Shown here piece by piece: positions 1 through 9,164 of a stretch of DNA of 64,000 nucleotides (its first letter is position 1; each line of letters opens with the position of its first letter). Origin of the DNA: Oscillospiraceae bacterium (GTDB taxonomy: Bacteria > Bacillota > Clostridia > Oscillospirales > Oscillospiraceae); NCBI GenBank assembly GCA_022846075.1, contig AP025582.1:2418001-2482000 (forward strand). Direction: 5' to 3'. The notes beneath the pieces were generated by a model. It saw only the letters and a program-made list of their open reading frames with translations, was not told where the DNA came from and ran no database searches. Both the position numbers and the translations under genes were made by a program.

Positions 1-20
1 GGGGAAAGGAGATACCGCCT

Positions 21-953
21 ATGGAACCGACCACCGTCAAAGGCCGCTTCGCCCCCAGCCCCAGCGGGCGGATGCACCTGGGCAATCTCTTCTCCGCCCT
101 GCTGGCCTGGCTCTCCGTCCGCTCCGCCGGAGGGCGGCTGGTGCTTCGGGTGGAGGATCTGGACCCGGTCCGCTGCCAGCCCGCCCACGCCTGGCAGCTC
201 ATGGAGGACCTGGAGTGGCTGGGTCTGGACTGGGACGAGGGGGGCGACGTGCCCTCCTATTGGCAGAGCAGCCGGGGAGCCCGGTACGCCGCCGCCTTCG
301 CCAAACTGGAGGAGCAGGGCTTGGTCTACCCCTGCTTCTGCACCCGCCTCCAGCGGCTCAACGAGGCCCCCCATGTCCACGACGTCTCCCCCGCCTGCCC
401 CTGCGCCGCCCTCACCCCGGAGGAGGTGGCCCGCCGCGCCCAGGAGCGCCCGCCCAGCTGGCGGGTGCGGGTGCCCCGGAAAAGCGTCTCCTTCACCGAC
501 GGCTGCCAGGGCCCCTACACCCAGGATTTGGCCCGGGAGAGCGGCGACTTCCCCGTCCGCCGATGGGACGGGGCCTGGGCCTACCAGCTGGCGGTGGTGG
601 TGGACGACGCCGAGATGGGGATCACCCAGGTGGTCCGGGGCCGGGACCTCCTCTCCTCCACCCCCCGCCAGCTCTGGCTCTATGAGGCCCTGGGGCTGAA
701 GGCCCCCTCCTTTTACCACGTCCCCCTCCTCCTGGCCCCCGACGGCCGCCGTCTGGCCAAGCGGGACGCCGACCTGGACATGGGGGCCCTCCGCCGCCGG
801 TACACCCCCCAGCAGCTCCTGGGGCTCCTGGCCCATCTGGCCGGCCAGCGGGCCGATCCCTCCCCTGTTGCCGCCGCCCAGCTTGCGGAGGACTTTTCCT
901 GGGAAAAAGTGCCCCGCCAGGACATCACCGTGGCCCCCGGGCTCCTGGCCTGA
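21..953 (+). CDS. gluQ: Glutamyl-Q tRNA(Asp) synthetase
   Basis: This is a truncated glutamyl-tRNA-synthetase paralogue that in this family attaches glutamate to queuosine at position 34 of tRNA(Asp). The 310-residue length fits GluQRS, which lacks the anticodon-binding domain of GltX. The N-terminus carries the class I signature FAPSPSGRMHLGN (HIGH equivalent), then RVEDLDPVR. A Cys cluster near residues 103-125 (CFC...CPC) fits the zinc site, and LAKRDADLDMG is the KMSKS-like loop. The ATG is preceded by AAGGAG at a normal distance. It converges with the surface-protein gene downstream and is closed by a shared terminator. Confidence 0.9.
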   Translation: MEPTTVKGRFAPSPSGRMHLGNLFSALLAWLSVRSAGGRLVLRVEDLDPVRCQPAHAWQLMEDLEWLGLDWDEGGDVPSYWQSSRGARYAAAFAKLEEQGLVYPCFCTRLQRLNEAPHVHDVSPACPCAALTPEEVARRAQERPPSWRVRVPRKSVSFTDGCQGPYTQDLARESGDFPVRRWDGAWAYQLAVVVDDAEMGITQVVRGRDLLSSTPRQLWLYEALGLKAPSFYHVPLLLAPDGRRLAKRDADLDMGALRRRYTPQQLLGLLAHLAGQRADPSPVAAAQLAEDFSWEKVPRQDITVAPGLLA

Positions 954-990
954 GAAAGGCGCGGCCCCTTCCCAGCCCGCACAAAACGAA

Positions 991-1036
991 ACCCCCACCC
1001 GCGTCCCAAGGGACGCGGGCGGGGGTTCTCTTTTTC
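991..1036. terminator. Bidirectional rho-independent terminator
   Basis: C5-A-CCCGCGTCCC pairs with GGGACGCGGG-C-G5 across a two-base loop and is followed by TTCTCTTTTT on the + strand. It lies between the convergent gluQ and SLH-protein genes. The minus-strand side is also T-rich, so it can serve both. Confidence 0.85.
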
Positions 1037-1038
1037 GG

Positions 1039-4000
1039 TTAGCGCAGGGTGTACAGCACTTTGGCCACCTGGCCCCGGCTCATGGGCGCCAGAGGCCGCA
1101 GGGTGTTGTCCTCATACCCGTTGACCACGCCCTGGCCCACCAGGCTGCGGACGTAGGCCTCGGACCACGCGGGCACCTGGGCGTAGTCGGTAAAGCCCGT
1201 GATCTCCGCCTCGGGGTACCCCCGCATCTGGGTCCGGCCCAGGATGGTCATGGCCTCGGCCCGGTTGATGCTGTCATTGGGGTGGGCGTAGAGCCCGTCG
1301 AACTCCTGGCTGCCCTGGACGATGCCCCGGTCATACATGGCCTTCACCGCGGACAGGGCCCAGGAGGGGATGTCCTTGGTGTCGGCAAAGGGCAGGGACA
1401 CCCCCTCATACCGGCTCAGGTCCAGGCCCATCCACCGGGCCACCATGGTGAAGAACTCCGCCCGGGTGATGTCCGTGTCGGGCAGGTAGTTCAGCACGTC
1501 ACCGGAGGTGGCCCCCTTGGTCACCCCCTGCTCGTAGAGGTAGTTGGCGTAGCTGGCGGCCCAGTGGTCCTCCATGTCGTCGAAGATGAGGGTGGCCCCC
1601 TCCCCCACGTCCAGGGAGGCCCGGCCCAGGTTGCCGCTGGCGTCCACCGCCGTCACCGTCACCCGGTGGCGGATAGCCCCGGGGGCGGGCAGCGTGGCGG
1701 TGAGGGTGCCGGTCTGCTCGTTCCAGCTCCCGGTCAGGGTGGCCCCGTCGTATTGGAGCACCACCGCCCCGGCGGAGAGGGAGCGGTCCACGTTGTCGTT
1801 GACGGTGGCGGTGAGCTGGATACCCTTCACCCGGATGTCGATGGTGGGCGGGGTGGTGTCCTCCAGGTCCTCATTGGAGCTGGTGAGCTGGTCCAGCCAC
1901 ACCGTGCCGGTCCGGCTCTCCCCGCCGCCGTAGATGAAGCGCAGGCCGGTCAGGGTACTGGCCCCCTCGGGGATTGCCACCAGCACGTGTTTCCAGCCGG
2001 TGAAGCTCAGGCCGGCCACCGGCGCCAGCAGCTCCTCGCCGCCGGCGTTTTCAAACACGGCGGTCAGGTTGTTGCCCGAGCCGTCGGAGAGGACCCACAG
2101 GCCCAGGTAGTGCTCCCCGCCGGGGATGGCGATCCTGGCGTCCAGCTGGGCGGTGCCCTCCTCGCCGGTGTCGTAGTCCACCTTCAAGCTCTGGAGCCCG
2201 GCGCGGACATTGTTCAGGGCCTTTTCGATCTCGGCCGTGGCGGTGTCGGTGGAGGTGAAGCCGGTCTCGGCGCCCTCCATGTCCTCCAGGCTCTTCACAT
2301 GGCCGGCCACGTTCACGGGGATGGCCACCGTCTTGCCCCCAGCGGTGACGGTCAGGTTCCCCGAGGCGCTCTTGGTCCCGGCGGTGAAGGTGCCGTCCTC
2401 CGTGATGGTGCCCACGGCCTCGTCGCACTTCCAGGTATAGCAGCCGTCCTGGGACTGGAGCAGCAGGTTCCGCCAACCGCTGGAGGCGGTGAGGGAGACG
2501 GTCTCCCCCGGGTCCAGGGACAGCGCCGAAATGGTGCCCCCGGTAGCCTCGTTCTTCACCACGATCTGGTCGGGGGTGTCCACCACCGTGATGTCCGCCC
2601 GGCCGGTGATGCCGCCGGAGCCGGTACCCGTCACCACGGCGCTCCCGGAGGAGGCGCCCGCCGTAAAGACCCCCTCCGGCGTCACCTCACCGGCCCCCTC
2701 GGCGGTATAAGTCACCCCCGAGGCGGTCCCCATGCTGTAATAGGCGGTGTCCAGGACCGCGGCGCTCAAAGAGAGCTCCGCCCCCGCCAGCAGCAGGGCG
2801 TCCCCGGGGGAGAGCGCCAGGGAGCCCGGCTCCCCGGTGGCCTTCAGCTCGGTGGTCAGAAAGATGGCGGTGGAGTTGGACCGCTCCGCCCCGTCGGATG
2901 GGCTGTTGACCACCTCCATGTAGTTCTTGTCGGGATAGGTGACCCCGATGGTGGTGGAGCCGCCGCCATCCAGGCCCACGGCCTCCACACAGCCAAGCTC
3001 CTGGAGCCGCATGGCCACCTGGGCGCAGGTGGCCCCCACGCTGACCCCGGCCTGCTTGCCGTCCACGGTGTAGAAGATGACGGTGCCGTCCTCCTTCACC
3101 CCGATGGCGGTGCGGGCGGTGCGCTCGGCGTTCAGGTTGGCCCCCACCTGCCCGTTGTCCAGCAGGCGGTACATGGCGCCCAGAGCCTCGGTGGCCTCGG
3201 CCCAGCGGGTGTCCTCGCTGGTGATGTCGATGTTCACCTCGTCCCCCGGCTGGAGGGAGCGGAGCATATTCAGGGTCCCTTCGTCGTCCTTGGCGTTCAT
3301 GGTGAGGACGAAGCAGCCCTCCGGGATGGGGTTGTCCCCGGCGGCCTCGATGACCTGGTCCACGGTGCAGCGCACCCGGCCCCCGATCCTGGGCATGTCC
3401 GACAAGGTGAGCTCGAAGCCCGCCCCGCTGTCCTCGGCGGAGATCACCTCGCCCAGGTCCTCCGCCACCGGCCGCAGGATCACGTCCACCCCGGCGGAGG
3501 TGTTCTGGGTGGTTTCCCCGAAGTCCCGGGTGAGCAGGGTCAGCCCCCCGCCGTCCACCGAGCGAACCTGGCGGATCTTGTTCACCCCGCCGAACACGGT
3601 GATTCGCTCCCCCAGCATGGTGGCGGTGATGAGCAGGTTGGGGGTGCCCACGAAGGCGGTGCCGTCGGCGCGGAAGCCCACGGCGGAATGGTAGGAGGCG
3701 GAGGAGCGCAGAATGCCGTCCGTCACCACCAGGCCAAGGGGCTGGCCGGTGGCGAACACGTAGAAGTCCCCGTTGGTGCCCCCCACCACCCGCTTGCCCT
3801 GGGCCTCCAGGCCCCGGGCCATGGTGGAGAGGGTGGCCCGCTTGAGGACCGTATCCCCGTAGGCCACGGTGGGCTTCACCTCCTCGTTGGGGGTGTAGGA
3901 CACGTAGCGCTCGGTGCGCAGGTCCTTGTATGTATCGCTCCAAAAATAGGCCCTTGTCAGCCCGGCGCCCTCAGACAGCGCCGTATGTCCGGCGTGGAGG

Positions 4001-4095
4001 TCGTGGCCCAGGGCGTCGGAGGCCAGGGCGGCCTGCCCCAACAAAAGCGACAGGGACAGCCCCGCCGCGGTGATCTGTTTCATCCAGTGCTTCAT
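1039..4095 (-). CDS. SLH-anchored phosphodiester glycosidase (NAGPA) surface protein
   Basis: This predicted exported, wall-anchored protein has about 1018 residues. The start is placed at the ATG at 4095, because AGGAGG sits just upstream and the protein then begins MKHWMKQITAAG, a typical signal peptide (basic n-region, Leu-rich core, ALA-S cleavage region). Roughly residues 60-410 match the phosphodiester glycosidase/NAGPA fold, including GTNGDFYV and the GLDGGGSTT signature. Ig-like and carbohydrate-binding-like beta domains follow. The C-terminal 190 residues are three SLH repeats (for example HWAASYANYLYEQGVTKG and AEAMTILGR), which bind pyruvylated wall polymer. The glycan substrate is unknown. 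Confidence 0.85.
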   Translation of the reverse strand: MKHWMKQITAAGLSLSLLLGQAALASDALGHDLHAGHTALSEGAGLTRAYFWSDTYKDLRTERYVSYTPNEEVKPTVAYGDTVLKRATLSTMARGLEAQGKRVVGGTNGDFYVFATGQPLGLVVTDGILRSSASYHSAVGFRADGTAFVGTPNLLITATMLGERITVFGGVNKIRQVRSVDGGGLTLLTRDFGETTQNTSAGVDVILRPVAEDLGEVISAEDSGAGFELTLSDMPRIGGRVRCTVDQVIEAAGDNPIPEGCFVLTMNAKDDEGTLNMLRSLQPGDEVNIDITSEDTRWAEATEALGAMYRLLDNGQVGANLNAERTARTAIGVKEDGTVIFYTVDGKQAGVSVGATCAQVAMRLQELGCVEAVGLDGGGSTTIGVTYPDKNYMEVVNSPSDGAERSNSTAIFLTTELKATGEPGSLALSPGDALLLAGAELSLSAAVLDTAYYSMGTASGVTYTAEGAGEVTPEGVFTAGASSGSAVVTGTGSGGITGRADITVVDTPDQIVVKNEATGGTISALSLDPGETVSLTASSGWRNLLLQSQDGCYTWKCDEAVGTITEDGTFTAGTKSASGNLTVTAGGKTVAIPVNVAGHVKSLEDMEGAETGFTSTDTATAEIEKALNNVRAGLQSLKVDYDTGEEGTAQLDARIAIPGGEHYLGLWVLSDGSGNNLTAVFENAGGEELLAPVAGLSFTGWKHVLVAIPEGASTLTGLRFIYGGGESRTGTVWLDQLTSSNEDLEDTTPPTIDIRVKGIQLTATVNDNVDRSLSAGAVVLQYDGATLTGSWNEQTGTLTATLPAPGAIRHRVTVTAVDASGNLGRASLDVGEGATLIFDDMEDHWAASYANYLYEQGVTKGATSGDVLNYLPDTDITRAEFFTMVARWMGLDLSRYEGVSLPFADTKDIPSWALSAVKAMYDRGIVQGSQEFDGLYAHPNDSINRAEAMTILGRTQMRGYPEAEITGFTDYAQVPAWSEAYVRSLVGQGVVNGYEDNTLRPLAPMSRGQVAKVLYTLR

Positions 4096-4121
4096 GCTTC
4101 CTCCTGTTCCGGTCAACAAAC

Positions 4122-4152
4122 GATGCGTACCGGGACAAGCCCGGTACGCATC
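4122..4152. other. Perfect 13-bp hairpin (hemW terminator or SLH-gene leader)
   Basis: GATGCGTACCGGG pairs with CCCGGTACGCATC around a 5-nt loop. It sits after hemW and directly downstream of the predicted promoter of the SLH gene. It may be a terminator (GTTTGTTG follows on the minus strand) or a 5'-end stabilising hairpin of the SLH-protein mRNA. The T-run is poor. Confidence 0.6.
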
Positions 4153-4181
4153 ATCTTATCACAGCCGGGGAGCGGTGTAAA
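4153..4181 (-). promoter_or_regulatory. Predicted sigma-A promoter of the SLH gene
   Basis: On the minus strand, TTTACA (4176-4181) and TAAGAT (4153-4158) are separated by 17 bp, upstream of the SLH-protein gene. The match is moderate. Confidence 0.5.
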
Positions 4182-4208
4182 CCGCCCCGGCAATATTGGA
4201 ACCAAATG

Positions 4209-5414
4209 TCATTTTTCCTTCAAAAACTTCCCCTCCGCCCGCAGGCGGGGCAGGGTGGTCTTGAGGGTGGCGGCCTCCTGGATGGTCAGCAGATCCCCGA
4301 TGAGCTGGTTGGACACCAGGAACCCCTTGGGGGTCAGGTGCCACCGGCGGTCCTTCTTCACCGCCCAGCCCTGGCGCTCGTACTCCTCCAATTTCTGCTC
4401 CAGAGGGTCGAAATTGAGGGAGAACTCCCGCCGGTATTCCCACTCCTCGATCCCCCGGACGGTCCGCAGGCGGAGCATGAGGTACTCGCTGCCCCGCTCC
4501 CGGTGGGGGATCAGCTCGGAATCGTCGATGACCGCCCCGCCGCCCAGGATGCCCGTGATATACCGGTCCAGATCCCGGACAAAGGAGTAGCGCCGCCCGC
4601 CGAAGTCGGAGTGGGCGCCGGGGCCGAAGCCGATATAGGGCTTGCCCATCCAGTATTTCAGGTTGTGCCGGGACTGGAAGCCGGGCCGGGCGAAATTGGA
4701 GATCTCATACTGGGGATACCCCGCCTGGGCCAGCCGCTCCACCGTCCACAGGTACATGTCGGCCTGGGCGTCGTCATCCGGGAGGACCTCCCCCCTGGTG
4801 ACCCGCCCGTCCAGGGGGGTGCCCGGCTCCACCTTCAGCCCATAGCAGGACAGGTGCTCCGGCGACAGGGACAGGGCGGCCTCCACGCTTTTTTTCCAGC
4901 TCTCCATGCTCTGGCCGGGCAGGCCGTAAATCAGGTCCAGGGAGAGGTTTTTAATCTTGGCCTTCCGGGCCAGGGCCACCGCCTCGGTGACCTGGCTGAA
5001 ATTGTGAAGGCGGTGGACGGCGTGGAGCTCCCCGTCGCAGGCCGACTGCATCCCCAGGGACAGCCGGTTCACCCCCGCCCGGCGCATGGCCGTCAAAAAG
5101 TGCCGGTCGGCGCTCTCCGGGTTGGCCTCGCAGGTGATCTCGGCGTCCCGGGCCACGTCGAAGCGGCGCTTCACCTCACCCAGCAGCCCGGCCAGACGCT
5201 TGCCCCCCAGGACGCTGGGGGTGCCGCCGCCGATATACACCGTGTCCACCTGCCAGCCCTTGGCCAGGGGCGCCGCCTCCTTGATGTGGGCGGTCAGCGC
5301 CTTGCAGTATTCGTCCATGACCCCGTCCCGCTCCGGCAGGGAATAAAAGTCACAGTAATCGCACTTGGCCCGGCAAAAAGGAATATGGAGATAGACGCCC
5401 AGTTTTTCACCCAT
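4209..5414 (-). CDS. hemW: Radical SAM heme chaperone HemW
   Basis: HemW-family radical SAM protein related to oxygen-independent coproporphyrinogen oxidase; in this family it inserts heme into respiratory enzymes rather than oxidising coproporphyrinogen. The 401-residue protein opens with GVYLHIPFCRAKCDYCDFYS, which carries the CxxxCxxC [4Fe-4S] motif. It continues with the GGGTPS SAM-binding motif and CEANPES. It ends in a HemN-like C-terminal domain. The ATG at 5414 is preferred over a GTG three codons upstream because GAGGTG is then correctly spaced. It is divergent from the RluA-type gene. Confidence 0.9.
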   Translation of the reverse strand: MGEKLGVYLHIPFCRAKCDYCDFYSLPERDGVMDEYCKALTAHIKEAAPLAKGWQVDTVYIGGGTPSVLGGKRLAGLLGEVKRRFDVARDAEITCEANPESADRHFLTAMRRAGVNRLSLGMQSACDGELHAVHRLHNFSQVTEAVALARKAKIKNLSLDLIYGLPGQSMESWKKSVEAALSLSPEHLSCYGLKVEPGTPLDGRVTRGEVLPDDDAQADMYLWTVERLAQAGYPQYEISNFARPGFQSRHNLKYWMGKPYIGFGPGAHSDFGGRRYSFVRDLDRYITGILGGGAVIDDSELIPHRERGSEYLMLRLRTVRGIEEWEYRREFSLNFDPLEQKLEEYERQGWAVKKDRRWHLTPKGFLVSNQLIGDLLTIQEAATLKTTLPRLRAEGKFLKEK

Positions 5415-5452
5415 AGGTTGCACCTCGCTCCGACTGGGGTTTGAATTTTATT

Positions 5453-5481
5453 ATTATACTACTTTTTTCACTGTTTGGAAA
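5453..5481 (-). promoter_or_regulatory. Predicted hemW promoter
   Basis: On the minus strand a perfect -10 TATAAT (5453-5458) lies 17 bp from a weak -35 TTTCCA (5476-5481), about 40 bp before hemW. Confidence 0.55.
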
Positions 5482-5559
5482 GAGAGCGGGTGCGGTTTTC
5501 CAAAAATTGTGGTAGAATCAATTCAAACCGCTTTCATTTCCGAGAAGGGAGGCGCCCCC

Positions 5560-6444
5560 TTGCGCTATCTGGAATTTTCCGTCCCGGAGGACGAGGCGGG
5601 CCGCCGGGTGGACGCCCTCCTCCGCAGCCGGGGCCTGTCCACCTCCGCCATCCGCCGGGCCAAGCACCGCCCCCGGGGCCTCTTAGTGGACGGGGAGGAC
5701 ATCTACACCAGCTACCTGGTCCACCCCGGGCAGACGGTGTCCATCCTGGCCGACGACAGGGCCCCCTCCGACATCGTCCCCTTTGACGGCCCGGTGGACA
5801 TCCGCTACGAGGACGACGATCTTCTGGTGGTGGACAAGCCCGCCGGGCTCACCGTCCACCCCTGCGCCGGGAACTGGGAGGACTCCCTGGGGGCCCGGCT
5901 GGTGGCCTACTACCAAATGATCGGCCTCCCCGCCGGCTTCCACCCCGTCCACCGGCTGGACAAGGGCACCTCCGGGCTGATGGTGGTGGCCAAGCACCCC
6001 GCCGCCCAGCATTCCCTCACCGCCGCCCTCCACTCGGGGGCCTTCCACCGGGAGTACCTGGCGGTGTGCGAGGGCCTCCCCTCCCCCGCCGCCGGGGTGG
6101 TGGACGCCCCCCTGGGCCGCAGTGACGATTCCTACATCCGCCAGGAGGTCCGCCCCGACGGAAAACCGGCCCGCACCCACTATGAGGTGATCTCCCCCGG
6201 CGGGCCCTTCTCTCTGGTCCGCCTGGTGCTGGAGACCGGCCGCACCCACCAGATCCGAGTCCACATGGCCCACCTGGGCCACCCCCTGGCGGGGGATTTC
6301 CTCTACGGCACCGAGATCCCGGAGCGCATCTCCCGCCCCGCCCTCCACTCCGCCCGGCTGGAGCTGCGGCAGCCCTTCACCGGGGCGGCCCTCTCCTTCC
6401 GCTCGGACCTGCCGGAGGACATGGCCCGGCTGATCCCCTCCTGA
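5560..6444 (+). CDS. RluA-family RNA pseudouridine synthase
   Basis: Converts uridine to pseudouridine in rRNA or tRNA; the exact site cannot be told from sequence. An N-terminal S4-like RNA-binding domain (about residues 1-70, with SAIRRAKH and GLLVDGE) precedes the RluA catalytic domain. That domain contains VHRLDKGTSGLMVVAK with the catalytic Asp, and GRTHQIRVHMAHLGHPL. The start is placed at TTG 5560 because GAAGGGAGG lies 7 nt upstream; an ATG at 5509 would add 17 residues but has no ribosome-binding site. The next gene is convergent. Confidence 0.88.
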   Translation: MRYLEFSVPEDEAGRRVDALLRSRGLSTSAIRRAKHRPRGLLVDGEDIYTSYLVHPGQTVSILADDRAPSDIVPFDGPVDIRYEDDDLLVVDKPAGLTVHPCAGNWEDSLGARLVAYYQMIGLPAGFHPVHRLDKGTSGLMVVAKHPAAQHSLTAALHSGAFHREYLAVCEGLPSPAAGVVDAPLGRSDDSYIRQEVRPDGKPARTHYEVISPGGPFSLVRLVLETGRTHQIRVHMAHLGHPLAGDFLYGTEIPERISRPALHSARLELRQPFTGAALSFRSDLPEDMARLIPS

Positions 6445-6494
6445 TAAAAAAGCTCCTTGGGCTATTTTTACAGCCGGGCTCCGCCCGGCCGCAA

Positions 6495-6530
6495 AGGAAG
6501 CCGCCCTCCCCAGCGGGAGGGCGGCTTCCT
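6495..6530. terminator. Perfect 16-bp hairpin terminator
   Basis: AGGAAGCCGCCCTCCC pairs fully with GGGAGGGCGGCTTCCT across a CAGC loop, between the convergent RluA-type and MATE genes. U-tracts on both sides are short. Confidence 0.7.
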
Positions 6531-6532
6531 GG

Positions 6533-7885
6533 TCATTCTTCCAATCCGCACAGGCGCAGCCATTTCCCCCGCTTCCAGCGCACGGCGCACAAAACGCCCC
6601 GCAGGGTCAGGTCGATGGCCATGGCCACCCAGATGCCGGCCAGACCCCAGTCCAGCTTCAGCACCAGCAGGCAGGCCAGGGGCACCCGCACCAGCCACAT
6701 GCACACCAGCCCCACGACCATGGGGAAGCGCACGTCGTCCGCCCCCCGCAGGGCGTTGGTGAGGATGATGGACACGGCGAAGAGGGGCTCGGCAAAGGCC
6801 ACGATCCGCAGGGCCATCGCCGCCTGGGCCACCACTTCGGCATCCGAGTTGAAGAGGGAGGCCAGGGGCGGGGCAAAGAGGAACAGGGCCGTGCCCGTCA
6901 CCAGGCACAGCAGGAAGCCGATGCCTCCCGTCAGGTTCCCGTAGGCCTTGGCGTCGGCCTTCTCCCTGGCCCCCACCGACTGCCCCACCAGGGCGATGGC
7001 GGCGTAGCCGATGCCGTAGGCGGGCAGATAGCACAGCCCCTCGGCGGTGTTGGCGATCTGGTGGGCCGCCAGGGCCACGGTGCTCAGTCGGGCCACCAGG
7101 GCGGTCATGGCGATCTGCCCCAGGTTGACGGTGGCCCGCTCGGCGGCGGAGGGCAGGGCCAGCCGGGCGGCCCGGCTGATGATGCCCGCGTCCGGGGCCA
7201 GCCCATCCCGGAGGGAGGTCTCATAGCCCGCCTGCCGGAAGGTAGCCCAGGCGGTGCCCGCCCCGGCGGCGGCCAGGGCGATGGCCGAGGCCAGGGCGGC
7301 CCCCTCCACCCCCATCCCCGCCCGGGGGACGGTAATGCCCAGGAATTCCCCCGTGGGGTAGATGAGGAAAAAGTTCAGCACGATATTCAGCAGGTTTGCC
7401 GCCGTGTTGAAGATGAGCGGTGTCTTGCTGTTGCCCATACACCGCAGGATGGCGGAAAATACCGCCAGCATGGAGCCCAGAGGCAGGGCGGCGCAGTAGA
7501 TGCGCATGTAGCTGACGGCGTGGGGCAGCACATCCGGCTTGGCCCCCAGCCACCGGGGGATGCAGCCCCCCAGCGCCTCGTAGATGGCACACAGCAGCAG
7601 ACCGCAGACCAGGGCCGCCAGGAACCCCTGCCGGATCACCCGCTTGACCCGCTCCTTGTCCCCCGCCCCCACGGCGTTGGATATCTGGACCGAGTAGCCC
7701 ACGCCCACGCCCACCAGGATGCCCTGGACCAGCCAGATGGGGGCGGCGTTCACTGAGACGGCGGCGGTGCCCGCCGCGCCCATAACGCCCACCATGGCGG
7801 TATCCACGTAGCTGACCATGGTCCCAAGCACCTGCTCGATGATGGCCGGCCAGGAGAGCCGCCAAAGCACCTGGAGGCGGGTCAT
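6533..7885 (-). CDS. MATE family multidrug/Na+ antiporter
   Basis: Integral membrane exporter of about 450 residues with the 12-helix MATE layout. Family hallmarks include the N-terminal WRLSWPAIIEQ, VSYVDTAMVG and the repeat-like second half beginning near LALPSAAERATVNLGQ. Drug or metabolite substrates cannot be predicted. The ATG at 7885 has AAGGA 6 nt upstream, whereas the GTG 24 nt further out has no clear site. It lies just downstream of the radical SAM gene on the same strand (28-bp gap), so the two are probably cotranscribed. Confidence 0.88.
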   Translation of the reverse strand: MTRLQVLWRLSWPAIIEQVLGTMVSYVDTAMVGVMGAAGTAAVSVNAAPIWLVQGILVGVGVGYSVQISNAVGAGDKERVKRVIRQGFLAALVCGLLLCAIYEALGGCIPRWLGAKPDVLPHAVSYMRIYCAALPLGSMLAVFSAILRCMGNSKTPLIFNTAANLLNIVLNFFLIYPTGEFLGITVPRAGMGVEGAALASAIALAAAGAGTAWATFRQAGYETSLRDGLAPDAGIISRAARLALPSAAERATVNLGQIAMTALVARLSTVALAAHQIANTAEGLCYLPAYGIGYAAIALVGQSVGAREKADAKAYGNLTGGIGFLLCLVTGTALFLFAPPLASLFNSDAEVVAQAAMALRIVAFAEPLFAVSIILTNALRGADDVRFPMVVGLVCMWLVRVPLACLLVLKLDWGLAGIWVAMAIDLTLRGVLCAVRWKRGKWLRLCGLEE

Positions 7886-7913
7886 GTTTTGTCCTTCTGT
7901 GAGCGTCACGGCC

Positions 7914-8789
7914 TCACACCCCCGTCAAATCAAAGTCCGGTACATAGTCTCCGCTGGCCGCCTCCGGGTCCTGGGCGTAGCCCGCCAGCTCCAGAGCGGC
8001 CATATATTCCTCCGCGCTCCGCCGCTCACTGGCGCGGAGCTTCCGGTCGATCTCAGGATACTCCCCCGCCCGGCCCAGGGGCACATATTGGCTCATGAGG
8101 GAAAAGCGGACCTCCCCCGGCGGGAAGGTCCCGGCCACCCAGTCCATCACCGCCTTGGCCTCGGGCAGGCCGCCGGGCAGAAGCAGGTGCCGGATGACCA
8201 GCCCCCGCTTTAAAAGCCCCTCCCCGTCGAACACGCAGGGGCCTGTCTGGCGGAACATCTCCAGGATGGCCGCCTTGGCCCGCTCCGGGTAGTCCGGGGC
8301 GGCGGAGTACCGCTCCGCCCGGGCCGGGTCCAGATACTTCAGGTCGGGCAGGTAGACCTGCACCTTCCCCTCCAGCCCTCGCAGAGTCTCCACCGACTCA
8401 TAGCCCCCCGTGTTCCAAACCACCGGCACCGGCAAGGGCTCTTCCAGAGCCCGGGCCACGGCGTGGGCGAAATGGGTGGGGGTCACCAGGTTGATGTTGT
8501 GGGCCCCCTGACCGATGAGCGCCCAAAAGATCTCCCGCAGCCGCTCCACCGTCACCGCCTTCCCGAAGCCCTCCTGGCTGATGACACTGTTCTGGCAGAA
8601 TACACACCGGAGATTGCACCCGGAGAAAAACACCGTCCCCGACCCCCGTGTGCCGGAGATGGGGGGCTCCTCCCAGAAATGGAGGGCGGCCCGGGCCACC
8701 ACCGCCTCGGCGGGCATGGCGCACACCCCGCCGGGGCGGTCCTCCCCCCGCTCCGCGCCGCAGGCGCGGGGGCACTGTGCACAAATCAT
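7914..8789 (-). CDS. Radical SAM protein, PflA-like
   Basis: A 291-residue radical SAM enzyme. An N-terminal Cys-rich stretch (CAQCPRACGAERG...GGVCAM) could bind a second cluster. The canonical motif CNLRCVFCQN lies at about residues 58-67, followed by NLVTPTHFAHAV and VWNTGGYES. This matches the YgiQ-unrelated, pyruvate-formate-lyase-activase-like group. The substrate is unknown: no glycyl-radical enzyme gene is adjacent, so an activase role is only a possibility. The start ATG has only a weak GAGAGA site. Confidence 0.8.
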   Translation of the reverse strand: MICAQCPRACGAERGEDRPGGVCAMPAEAVVARAALHFWEEPPISGTRGSGTVFFSGCNLRCVFCQNSVISQEGFGKAVTVERLREIFWALIGQGAHNINLVTPTHFAHAVARALEEPLPVPVVWNTGGYESVETLRGLEGKVQVYLPDLKYLDPARAERYSAAPDYPERAKAAILEMFRQTGPCVFDGEGLLKRGLVIRHLLLPGGLPEAKAVMDWVAGTFPPGEVRFSLMSQYVPLGRAGEYPEIDRKLRASERRSAEEYMAALELAGYAQDPEAASGDYVPDFDLTGV

Positions 8790-8810
8790 AACGTTCTCTC
8801 CCCAGCCGTC

Positions 8811-8842
8811 AAAAAAAGCGCCGCAAAAGCGGCGCTTTTTTC
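8811..8842. terminator. Terminator of ptsH (bidirectional)
   Basis: A7-GCGCCGC pairs with GCGGCGC-T6 across a four-base AAAA loop. It gives U-tracts on both strands, directly downstream of ptsH. Confidence 0.92.
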
Positions 8843-8859
8843 GTGCGTATCAGTGAAGC

Positions 8860-9123
8860 TCAATCCCCAAAGTTGCCGGAGATCAGCTCGATGAGGGCCT
8901 CCACGGCCTCCTTCTCATCGGCGCCATCGGCGATGAGGTTGATGGCGGTGCCCTTGACGATACCCAGAGACAGGACGCCCAGCAGGCTCTTGGCGTTCAC
9001 GCGCCGCTCGTCCTTCTCCACCCAAATAGAGCTCTTGAACTCGTTGGCCTTCTGAATAAAGAACGTCGCCGGGCGGGCGTGCAGGCCCACCTGATTGTTC
9101 ACGGTAGCCTCTTTCATGTACAT
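8860..9123 (-). CDS. ptsH: Phosphocarrier protein HPr
   Basis: HPr carries phosphate from enzyme I to sugar permeases, and in Gram-positives is a catabolite-repression signal. With the start at 9123 the 87-residue protein places the phosphorylated His exactly at 15 (GLHARPA) and the HPr-kinase serine exactly at 46 (NAKSLLGVLSLG). That supports this start over the upstream ATG of the longer frame. GGGGGGAAAA precedes it. His15 argues against the paralogue Crh. It is monocistronic here: its own promoter and terminator are visible, and ptsI is not adjacent. Confidence 0.95.
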   Translation of the reverse strand: MYMKEATVNNQVGLHARPATFFIQKANEFKSSIWVEKDERRVNAKSLLGVLSLGIVKGTAINLIADGADEKEAVEALIELISGNFGD

Positions 9124-9164
9124 AGCAGTTTTCCCCCCAAAATACATTGCGGTACTGTTCCTAT

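Noticed and set aside
868-4590. 1240-codon + strand open frame across the SLH gene
   Set aside because: Shadow of the minus-strand SLH protein; repetitive Gly/His-rich sequence with no family pattern.
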